Source of the DNA: Nesterenkonia sp.
Lineage (GTDB): Bacteria; Actinomycetota; Actinomycetes; Actinomycetales; Micrococcaceae
Direction of reading: 5' to 3'
DNA: 64,000 nt
Assembly (NCBI RefSeq): GCF_029265375.1
Contig: NZ_JAJUJJ010000006.1
Location: forward strand, 1 to 64,000
Made by a program: the position numbers and the translations under genes. A model generated the notes under the pieces. The model made no database searches. It was not told the origin of the DNA and worked only from the letters and a program-made list of their open reading frames with translations. Below, piece by piece: positions 1 through 7,723 of this stretch (position 1 is the stretch's first letter; every line of letters starts with the position of its first letter).

Positions 1-103
1 CGTTCATGAACTGCCAGTGCCGACGGAGTCGCCGGTAGGTGGCAGCACGAAGATTGCCGGCCTTCTCGTCGGTGAAGTGACTCTCCGGATGGATCAGAGC
101 CAC
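1..103 (-). pseudogene. Fragment of Eco57I-like N6-adenine DNA methyltransferase, runs off left edge
   Basis: Read on the minus strand from base 103 to the edge, the translation begins VALIHPESHFTDEKAGNLRA and continues through RRLRRHWQFMN. I recognise this as an internal block of large Eco57I-type (COG1002-like) adenine methyltransferases of restriction or defence islands. In those proteins the catalytic NPPY/NPPW and SAM-binding motifs lie upstream of this block. Here upstream is the start of the recombinase gene, so the N-terminal catalytic half appears to be gone. The frame stays open to an ATG at 158-160, but the residues between (MKSCPTSWP...) do not look like the family. It is most likely a remnant cut at about base 104; the part beyond the edge is unseen. 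Confidence 0.6.
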
Positions 104-138
104 TGAACCTGTTGATCGAAGGAGGGGAGGCGTCGGCC

Positions 139-1020
139 ATGATGTGGGGCATGACTTCATCGCCTTCCCCTCATATCGGCCCCGCCTGGGCATCCGAAAT
201 CAAATCTTGGGCCGTGGCTCTGCAGGCTATGCGACTGTCTGAGCAGACCATCGAATTGCGGATATACCACCTCCGTCGTCTCGCCAAGGCTCGGTTGGCT
301 CCAACTCCCTGGGAGGTCCACCGTGCTGACCTCCTCGACTGGACCGGGTCCCATAGCTGGCGGCGGGAGACTGCTAGAGCATTCAGGTCCTCCATCCGTC
401 GCTTCTGGGTGTGGGGCATTGCGGCGGGTCGTACGGAGGACAATATTGCCGACATCATCCCCGAGGTGAAGCCCGAGCAGCCGCAGCCTCGGCCCGCGGT
501 GCCTACCTCTGTGCGAACTGCAGTTCAGCGCGCTGACAACCCTCAGGTGGCGCTGATGATTCGTCTGGCCAATGAATTGGGGATGCGGCGCGCCGAAGTG
601 GCCCAGGTGCATCCGAAGAACGATCTGGTGCGAGATCTCGCCGGATGGTCGCTCATCGTGCATGGCAAAGGGTCGCGGAATCGTGTGCTCCCACTGCCGG
701 ATGACCTCGCTGAGATCCTCCGGGCAGCCCCCGACGGGTACCTCTTCCCCGGGCCCAATGGACATCTCTCCCCGCACTGGGTGGGGACTCTGGTGGCCCG
801 GGCGCTGGGAGACGGCACCACCATGCATCAGCTGCGCCATCTCTGCGCCACCGAGATCCACGAGCAGACCCGCGACCTCCGGCTGGTGCAGAACATGCTC
901 GGCCACGCCTCCCTGGCCACCACGCAGCGCTATGTAGCCGTCGACGACTCGAAGGTTCGCGAAGCCATCTCCCTGCGTTCCCGGACGTGGTCCTCCTATG
1001 GGGCGCCCGCCCCCGAGTAG
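139..1020 (+). CDS. Tyrosine recombinase / phage-type integrase
   Basis: This 293-residue site-specific recombinase would cut and rejoin DNA through a 3'-phosphotyrosine link. Residues of about 15-100 form the SAM-like core-binding domain and 115-285 the catalytic domain. The full catalytic set is visible: Arg in ELGMRRAEV, Lys in GKGSRNR, His and Arg in HQLRHLC, His in LGHASLAT and the nucleophile Tyr in TTQRYV. Start ATG 139 is chosen because GGGGAGG at 124-130 sits 8 bases upstream; an in-frame TTG at 112 lacks a ribosome site. Codon use is more A/T-rich than in the ribosomal genes, suggesting transfer. It lies between the methyltransferase fragment and the helicase operon. It may mobilise the island or rearrange DNA; no att site is recognisable. 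Family certain, role inferred. Confidence 0.88.
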   Translation: MMWGMTSSPSPHIGPAWASEIKSWAVALQAMRLSEQTIELRIYHLRRLAKARLAPTPWEVHRADLLDWTGSHSWRRETARAFRSSIRRFWVWGIAAGRTEDNIADIIPEVKPEQPQPRPAVPTSVRTAVQRADNPQVALMIRLANELGMRRAEVAQVHPKNDLVRDLAGWSLIVHGKGSRNRVLPLPDDLAEILRAAPDGYLFPGPNGHLSPHWVGTLVARALGDGTTMHQLRHLCATEIHEQTRDLRLVQNMLGHASLATTQRYVAVDDSKVREAISLRSRTWSSYGAPAPE

Positions 1021-1064
1021 CCCGATCGACTCCGGCCGAGGCAGTCGGAAATCTGGGTGAACCC

Positions 1065-1100
1065 TGCTCACTGTCTGTGCTAATAGCTAGAGTGTCCTGC
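1065..1100 (+). promoter_or_regulatory. Candidate leaderless promoter of the helicase operon
   Basis: TAGAGT at 1088-1093 lies 7 bases before ATG 1101, the same geometry seen at a dozen other genes in this window. A weak -35 (TGCTCA, 1065-1070) is 17 bases upstream. It suggests the helicase pair is transcribed independently of the recombinase. Confidence 0.45.
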
Positions 1101-4100
1101 ATGGGGACGCAACTGCCCGACGCCGTCAGGCTGGACGGCGCAGCCGAGGAGAGCACCGAGCTGTGGCCGACCGAGCATTCACGCTCGTTGGTCGAGTCGC
1201 TGACCGAATACCTCACCACGACATTCGCGCTGTCCGATTCGCGGGCCGCTACCACCCTCACCGAATTCCTCCAGCACCCCGAGGAGGGCATGTTCCGCGG
1301 CCCCTATGTCCGGCTGCGCCTGCCTTTCGTCTCACCGGAAGGTGCCTTGGATGCACAGGGCCGCCCCAAGAGCCTGGACTTCTATCCCTCCCACTATCCG
1401 CCTTACGGTCACCAGCTGGCGGCATTCGAACGGCTGACTACCAAACCCGACCCTGAGAGCTCCTCGCCATTCCGCGAGCCGCAGCCGACCCTGGTCACCA
1501 CCGGAACCGGTTCCGGTAAGACCGAAGCATTCCTGTATCCCATCCTTGACCACGTGCTGAGGGCCCAACAGGCAGGCACAGTCGGAATCAAAGCACTCAT
1601 TCTCTACCCGATGAACGCGTTGGCCAACGACCAGGCCAATCGCTTGACCGAACTGATCACTCAGGTCCCCGAACTCTCCGGCGTCCGCGCAGCCCTCTAC
1701 ACCGGCCAGGAGAAGCAGGAACGCGCACAGGTCACCGCCGATGGCCTCATCACTGACCGCCGGGCCATCCGCCGCGACCCACCGGACATACTGCTGACCA
1801 ACTACAAGATGCTCGACCAGCTGCTGCTGCGCGCCGAGGACCAGCTGCTCTGGTCCGCCTCTGCCACCAGCCTGCAGTACCTGGTGCTCGACGAGTTCCA
1901 CACCTACGACGGCGCCCAAGGCACTGATGTGGCCATGCTGCTGCGCCGCCTCGGCGCAGCCCTTAAATCGCACTGGCCAGAGGACCTCAGCACACATCCC
2001 GACGGTCTCAGTGAAGACCACCGCGCCCGGCCGCTGGGACGCATCACGCCGGTGGCCACCTCCGCCACCCTCGGCGGACCACCCAGCGAGGGGGAGACCA
2101 GCCCCATGCTGGAGTTCGCCCGCACAGTCTTCGGCATCGAATTCAGCCCCGCCTCGATCGTGCCTGAGACTCGGGTCAGCATCGACCAATGGCTGAATCA
2201 GAAACCGCCCAGCCCAGTCCAGCCGCGCGAGGACCTGGATATCGCCGCGCGGGTAGCCTCCGTCAACACGGACCTTGCGGCAGGCGCCCCTCCCAGACAG
2301 CTCATCCGCGCCGTGTGGGGCGCACTATTTGACGACACCCCGGTTCCAGAGGAACTCCCGCAGATCCTCGCCGGCCTGAAAGCCCACCGATGGGTCAGGC
2401 GCCTGCTGGATCGCGCCCAGCAGGCAGTCCGTCTGCGTCATCTGGCCGAAGAGCTCATCACAGCGCCCTCGGTCACCCCCGAGGCCGGCGAGGAATTCCT
2501 CAGCCACGTCCTGGCAGTCCTGTCTCACCTGCGCAAACATCTCGGCCCCGAAACAGTCACCGTCGAAACCCACCTGTGGGTCCGCGAGCTCACGCGGCTC
2601 GACTCCGCACTCGCCCATTCGGCCCACTACAGCTGGGCCGACGACGGACCCGTCGCCAGCAATCCGGACGACCCCGAACACGTCAGTCTCCCCGCTATCT
2701 ACTGCCGGCACTGCGGCGCCCGAGGCTGGGCCACCGTCCTCACCGCCGACGGTGCATTCATCGAACTCAACAGCGCGACAGTGCGGGAAGCCTCTGTGCG
2801 CCGCAACCCCCGTTTCCGCGCCATGATGGACGCCGCCTTCGAAGCCGACGAGCTCAATGCCGAAGGACACGACCTCAACGGCGTGGAAGGGCTTCACTAC
2901 CTGCACACCCGGGAACGGATGTTCCTCGACCAGCCCTTCAAGGCGGGGAACGAGCCGAAGGACGAATATGAGGCCGACTTCTACGACGGCCGGATCATTG
3001 CCGTGCGCACCCATGCAGGCCTGACGGCAGACGACCTTTCGGCCAAGCAGGTGTGCCCGGTCTGCAGCACCACCGATGCGATCCGATTTGTCGGCAGCGC
3101 AGTGGCCACCCTGCTCACCGTGGCGGTCACAGGGCTCTTCGGCGCGGATCACCTGAACCGTGTGGAGAAGAAGACGCTGATCTTCACCGACTCAGTTCAA
3201 GACGCAGCCCACCGAGCCGGCTTCATCCAAGCCCGCTCCCACACCTTCACCCTGCGCACCCTGCTGCGGCGTGGGCTGGCCCACCTGGCTGAGGAGGGCC
3301 ATGCCGAGCCGTCCTTGGCTGAAACGGTCGACGCCGTCGTCGCACTTGCTGACTCCGAAGGCCCGGCTGGTCGCTTCATGCTGGTACCGCCCGAGCTCAC
3401 CGACCACCGCTCCTTCCGCGCCTACTGGGATCCAGACGCCTCCCACCAGGCCCGCACCGCCGCCCGGGAAGCGGTGCGCCGGAGGCTGCTCTTCGACGCC
3501 TCCCTCGAATTCGGCCTGCAGGCCAGATTCGGCCGGACCCTCGAACTGACCGGTACCGCGGTGGCCGAGGTGTGCGCCCCCGATGGCCAGGAGCTCACGG
3601 AGATCGCTGCTGCCGCACTGGCCGCACGTGGCGACCAGTTGGACATAGCGGCTGACCGCGACGCCCAACGGCTCTCCCAGTGGGTCAGGGGAGTGCTGAT
3701 CCGGATGCGGCTGCAGGGCAGCATCCGCCACCCGTGGCTGGAGGCCTACCAGACCCACGATGGGCGCCGCTGGCACGTCTGGGGCGGCCGCCGCCGCGAC
3801 CAAGGCATGCCGGCCTTCCCCGTTGGCCGCTCCACGCCCGCTTTTCCGCGCATCGGCCGGCGAGAGAAGCCTCGAGACTCCGAGCTCGACGCTGTGACCA
3901 CCCGAGAATCCTGGTACTTCTGGTGGACCCGCAGAAGCTTAGGCATCGGGTCGGAGGAAGCAGGCCACGCGGCGCGGCAGCTCTTCGAGCACCTGGCTGA
4001 AGCCGGCGTCGTGGTCCCCACCACGACCCAGGACGGAGCCGCGGTGATCTACGGCATCAGCCCGGAGCGGATCACGCTCACCCTCACCGACGACGCCGAC

Positions 4101-7100
4101 CTGGCAGCCAAGCGGCACACCCTGCAGTGTTCGGTCTGCCGCTCACAGACCTACGGCACACTGCGCGTCATCGAAGAGATGGGGCAGGCCCCCTGCCTGA
4201 ACCAAAAGTGCCTCGGGAGGCTGGAGCCCCCGCCGATGGGTTTCATAGCCGAGAACTATTACCGCGACCACCTCTACTCCGCGGAGAACACCGCACGAGT
4301 GATTGCACGTGAGCACACGTCACTGCTGCCCGATGAGACCCGGCTGACCTATGAGGAGAAGTTCCGCGGCGACGTCCTGGACACAGACGCGCCCAACGTC
4401 CTGGTGGCCACCCCCACTCTGGAGATGGGCATTGATATCGGCAGCCTCTCCACCGTCATGCTCTCCTCTATGCCCACCTCGGTGGCCAGCTACGTCCAGC
4501 GCGTCGGCCGAGCTGGCCGGCTCACCGGCAACTCCCTGGCCTTGGCCTTCGTGCGCGGACGCGGCGAACACCTGCCCAAGCTCAACGACCCCCTAAGCAT
4601 CATCAACGGTGAGGTCCGGCCCCCCGCCACCTACCTGCGAGCTGACGAAATCCTGCGCCGCCAATTCATCGCGTTCTGCTGCGACCGGCTGGCCCGCAGC
4701 GGAACCTCGCGCCAGCCACGAAGCCTCCTGCACGCCCTGAAGGACGTCTCGGAGCAGACATACTTCGGCGATATCACCGCCATGCTGCGCAGCGCGGGAG
4801 AACCGATCGTCAGTGAGTTCCTCGACCAGTTCGGCGCCGAGCTCACCGACGACGCAGCCCAGCGGCTCGCCGCATGGGCGCTGCCCTCCGGTGAGGGCGA
4901 CAGCGGCCTTGAGCTGCGCATCCACACTGCCTCGGCACGGTTCAACCAGGACCTGCTGGAGGAGCAGGGGCACCGTGACCGCCTGGCGCACACCATCATC
5001 CCCGCGCTGCGCGACAGGCTCGTTGAGGCAGTGCGCACCGCCGGTACGGGCTCCAAGCAGGTTAAGGAGGCACAACGGGAGGTCAAGAGCGCCGAAGCAG
5101 CGCTGAAGCGCAGCGAACGCAAGATCCAGGAGATGAGCACCAAGAACTGGTGGATCGCCGGCCTGGAGCGCTACGGACTGCTGCCCAACTACACGCTCAT
5201 CGACGACTCGGTCACACTGGACGCCCGAGTCTCCTGGCTGGACGAGGAATCTGGGCAGTGGGAGGCCGAGGCCTTCGAACTGCAGCGCGGATCCGCCACC
5301 GCGCTTCGCGAATTCGCCCCCGGATCCACCTTCTACGCCCAAGGCATGGAGCTGAGCATCGATGCCGTCGAGCTGGGCGCCGAGCAGCGTGAAATCGCCC
5401 ATTGGCAGGTCTGTCCCGACTGCGGATGGATCAACACCGGGCTGACCCCGCAGCCGACCGAGGACGGCAGCCCCCGCTGGCACCTGGCCCCGCAGTGCCC
5501 CCGCTGCGGCACCGACGCAGTGCAGGACACCGGGCAGGTGCTCGACGTAGTGGTGCTGACCAAAGTCACCGCAGATGTCCGGCGTGACGAAGCCCAGATC
5601 AGCGACCGGGTGGAAGACCGCCGCCAGACCGGCTATGAGATCCTCCCCGCCGCCGACCTGGATCTGGAGGCCGCCAGCCACTCCTGGTTCGCCGCAGAGC
5701 TCGCCTTCGGCGCCGATGTGCTGCCTGAGGTCACCCTGCGATGGCTCAACCTGGGTCAGCGCGGCCACCACGCCGTGGGCAGAACCTTGGCCGGCCATGA
5801 CGTACAGGCCCCGCTGTTCAGGGTCTGCGCCGAATGCGGCACCCTGGACCGGAATGTGCAGGCCAACCGGCCGGAGGACCACCGGTTCTGGTGCAGCCGC
5901 CGAAACCACGCCGAAGAGCACTCGCTGCAGATCGCGCTGGCCCGGGAACTGACCACCCAGGGTGTGCTGCTGCACCTGCCGGACAGCCTGGTCGACGACG
6001 ACTACACCATCCCCACGCTCCAGGCGGCGCTGCTGCTGGGACTCCACGAAGCTTTCGGCGGCACTCCCGCCCACCTGGGTGTGCTCGATGTCCCCGAAAC
6101 GGCCGCCATGGCCGCCGGAGGGTTCTCAGCCCGCACCCTGCTGCTGCACGACAACGTGCCCGGAGGCACCGGGTACCTTGCCGAATTCGGCAGTCCCGAG
6201 CGGGTCCACCAGCTGCTCACAGCCGCCTGGAACCGGGTCAGGCACCACCGCTGCGACGCCGAATCGGAGCACCGGCTAGCCTGCCACCAGTGCCTGCTGC
6301 CCCATGCCCAGCCCGGCACCCTGGACCGGGTCTCCCGCTCCGCGGCGGACCGGATCCTCTCCTCACTGCTGAATCCCGCCGCAGCCGAGAACCCTCCGCA
6401 GGACTCTCCGGCTGAGGGCGGCCTGCCATGGACAGTCACCCATCAGCGACCCGTCCGCAGCTCCGTGGCCGAATCCCGGCTGGAGCGGCGCTTCCGCGAC
6501 GCCCTGCGCGAGCGGCTGCGTGCCGTCAATGCCCAAGTCACCGAAGACATCCAATCCGGCTACCTGGTGCTGAACTTCCGGCTCCAAGGCGACCGACGCA
6601 TGTGGCGACTGATCCCGCAGCCTCACCTGGGCAGCACACGGCCCGACTTCATCCTCCAGGCGCCTGGAGTCCCCAGTCTGGCCATCTATACCGACGGCCG
6701 GCAGTATCACGCCACCACCGAGATCAACCGCCTGGCTGACGATGCGCAGAAGCGCCACGAGCTGCGGGTGGACGGCGAACACCTGCCCTGGGGAATCACC
6801 TACGACGACGTCGACCTCTTCGCCTCCGGTGAGCAGCCGGGTGAGGACAGCAGACCGCTGAGCTGGCTCAACCAGCGGCTGGTGGAGGGCTATGTCCGCA
6901 AAGGTGCCTTGGACGCCAAGCTGCTTCGAGCCGCCCGGTCCTCCGCGATGCACCTGCTCTGGGAGTGGATCCTCGCCCCAGACGCCGAACGCTTCCGCAG
7001 TTTTGCCGATCATCTTCTGCTCACCACCCTGGTCGACGCCCAGCCCCCAGGGATGGAAGAGCTGGCGCAGGCTTCCGCAGCGCAGGACTCGGTCCAGGTG

Positions 7101-7721
7101 CCTCTGGATCTGCTGCGCAGACGGCTGCAGCTCGGCGGCGCCCCCAACGACCGCTGGTGGCACCGGAGCCTGGGTGCCGCCGAGCTGTATGTGGCTGGAA
7201 ACCCCAAGGCGGCCCGTCAGCTTCGGGTCAGCTTGAGCCTGGATGACTCGGACCAGGCCGTGGCCCGGCCCACCTTCCCGGACGAATGGCGCGAATGGCT
7301 GCTGCTGAGCACAGTGCTGGGCTTCCGGGACACCACACACACCGCAATCACCACCCGGAAGGCAGTGCCGAACATCCTGGCCGGCGACGCCTTGGCCCTG
7401 CGCTCTGCCCAGCCCCAGGCGGCCGCAGCTGATATCACCCACGGCAGCGAGGAGATCAGCGTCGGCTGGACCAAGCTGGTGGAGGAGGCTCTCTCACCGG
7501 AGGAGGAGCAGCTGCTGCGCGCCATGGCTCAGCGTCGGCTGCCCGTCCCGGAGGTGGGGGAGGAGTACGACGGCGGCGTCGTCGTCGACATCGCCTACCC
7601 CGACCAGCGGGTAGCCGTGATGATCTCGGACTCCGCAGAGACCCACCTCTTGGAGCAGGCTGGCTGGACCGTGCTGGTCACCACCGACGCCGATGAAATC
7701 GCTGAGACCCTGAGGAGCTGA
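1101..7721 (+). CDS. Giant DEAD/DEAH helicase with DUF1998-type region and nuclease-like C-terminus (DruE-like)
   Basis: This 2206-residue superfamily 2 helicase has Walker A GTGSGKT at 135-141, DEFH at 264-267, SAT at 321-323, LIFTDSVQDAAHRAGF near 693, GIDIG at 1110 and QRVGRAGR at 1133-1140. A long insertion of about 400 residues separates motifs IV and V. CxxC pairs near 533, 652, 1010, 1440 and 1465 look like zinc ribbons. DNVPGGTGYL near 1683 and cysteines 1718, 1728 and 1731 resemble the DUF1998 region of MrfA-type helicases. Residues 1785-1905 look Vsr/DUF559-like: E1791, RPDF with D1849, TDGRQYH with D1865 and H1870. Size and layout match DruE of Druantia defence systems. Start ATG 1101 follows a TAGAGT box; an in-frame ATG at 987 would overlap the recombinase. 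The next gene starts 2 bases after the stop. Nucleic-acid helicase is secure; defence is inferred. Confidence 0.85.
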   Translation: MGTQLPDAVRLDGAAEESTELWPTEHSRSLVESLTEYLTTTFALSDSRAATTLTEFLQHPEEGMFRGPYVRLRLPFVSPEGALDAQGRPKSLDFYPSHYPPYGHQLAAFERLTTKPDPESSSPFREPQPTLVTTGTGSGKTEAFLYPILDHVLRAQQAGTVGIKALILYPMNALANDQANRLTELITQVPELSGVRAALYTGQEKQERAQVTADGLITDRRAIRRDPPDILLTNYKMLDQLLLRAEDQLLWSASATSLQYLVLDEFHTYDGAQGTDVAMLLRRLGAALKSHWPEDLSTHPDGLSEDHRARPLGRITPVATSATLGGPPSEGETSPMLEFARTVFGIEFSPASIVPETRVSIDQWLNQKPPSPVQPREDLDIAARVASVNTDLAAGAPPRQLIRAVWGALFDDTPVPEELPQILAGLKAHRWVRRLLDRAQQAVRLRHLAEELITAPSVTPEAGEEFLSHVLAVLSHLRKHLGPETVTVETHLWVRELTRLDSALAHSAHYSWADDGPVASNPDDPEHVSLPAIYCRHCGARGWATVLTADGAFIELNSATVREASVRRNPRFRAMMDAAFEADELNAEGHDLNGVEGLHYLHTRERMFLDQPFKAGNEPKDEYEADFYDGRIIAVRTHAGLTADDLSAKQVCPVCSTTDAIRFVGSAVATLLTVAVTGLFGADHLNRVEKKTLIFTDSVQDAAHRAGFIQARSHTFTLRTLLRRGLAHLAEEGHAEPSLAETVDAVVALADSEGPAGRFMLVPPELTDHRSFRAYWDPDASHQARTAAREAVRRRLLFDASLEFGLQARFGRTLELTGTAVAEVCAPDGQELTEIAAAALAARGDQLDIAADRDAQRLSQWVRGVLIRMRLQGSIRHPWLEAYQTHDGRRWHVWGGRRRDQGMPAFPVGRSTPAFPRIGRREKPRDSELDAVTTRESWYFWWTRRSLGIGSEEAGHAARQLFEHLAEAGVVVPTTTQDGAAVIYGISPERITLTLTDDADLAAKRHTLQCSVCRSQTYGTLRVIEEMGQAPCLNQKCLGRLEPPPMGFIAENYYRDHLYSAENTARVIAREHTSLLPDETRLTYEEKFRGDVLDTDAPNVLVATPTLEMGIDIGSLSTVMLSSMPTSVASYVQRVGRAGRLTGNSLALAFVRGRGEHLPKLNDPLSIINGEVRPPATYLRADEILRRQFIAFCCDRLARSGTSRQPRSLLHALKDVSEQTYFGDITAMLRSAGEPIVSEFLDQFGAELTDDAAQRLAAWALPSGEGDSGLELRIHTASARFNQDLLEEQGHRDRLAHTIIPALRDRLVEAVRTAGTGSKQVKEAQREVKSAEAALKRSERKIQEMSTKNWWIAGLERYGLLPNYTLIDDSVTLDARVSWLDEESGQWEAEAFELQRGSATALREFAPGSTFYAQGMELSIDAVELGAEQREIAHWQVCPDCGWINTGLTPQPTEDGSPRWHLAPQCPRCGTDAVQDTGQVLDVVVLTKVTADVRRDEAQISDRVEDRRQTGYEILPAADLDLEAASHSWFAAELAFGADVLPEVTLRWLNLGQRGHHAVGRTLAGHDVQAPLFRVCAECGTLDRNVQANRPEDHRFWCSRRNHAEEHSLQIALARELTTQGVLLHLPDSLVDDDYTIPTLQAALLLGLHEAFGGTPAHLGVLDVPETAAMAAGGFSARTLLLHDNVPGGTGYLAEFGSPERVHQLLTAAWNRVRHHRCDAESEHRLACHQCLLPHAQPGTLDRVSRSAADRILSSLLNPAAAENPPQDSPAEGGLPWTVTHQRPVRSSVAESRLERRFRDALRERLRAVNAQVTEDIQSGYLVLNFRLQGDRRMWRLIPQPHLGSTRPDFILQAPGVPSLAIYTDGRQYHATTEINRLADDAQKRHELRVDGEHLPWGITYDDVDLFASGEQPGEDSRPLSWLNQRLVEGYVRKGALDAKLLRAARSSAMHLLWEWILAPDAERFRSFADHLLLTTLVDAQPPGMEELAQASAAQDSVQVPLDLLRRRLQLGGAPNDRWWHRSLGAAELYVAGNPKAARQLRVSLSLDDSDQAVARPTFPDEWREWLLLSTVLGFRDTTHTAITTRKAVPNILAGDALALRSAQPQAAAADITHGSEEISVGWTKLVEEALSPEEEQLLRAMAQRRLPVPEVGEEYDGGVVVDIAYPDQRVAVMISDSAETHLLEQAGWTVLVTTDADEIAETLRS

Positions 7722-7723
7722 GC

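Noticed and set aside
987..1100. Helicase start at ATG 987 inside the recombinase gene
   Set aside because: It overlaps the recombinase by 34 bases, lacks a ribosome site, and a leaderless -10 precedes ATG 1101.
4593..6074. 493-codon minus-strand frame inside the giant helicase
   Set aside because: Shadow of the helicase; no ribosome site or recognisable motif.
1101..7721. Type I restriction R subunit or SNF2-type DrmD
   Set aside because: Motifs are DEAD/DEAH with DUF1998-like cysteines and QRVGRAGR, not the SNF2 or HsdR patterns.
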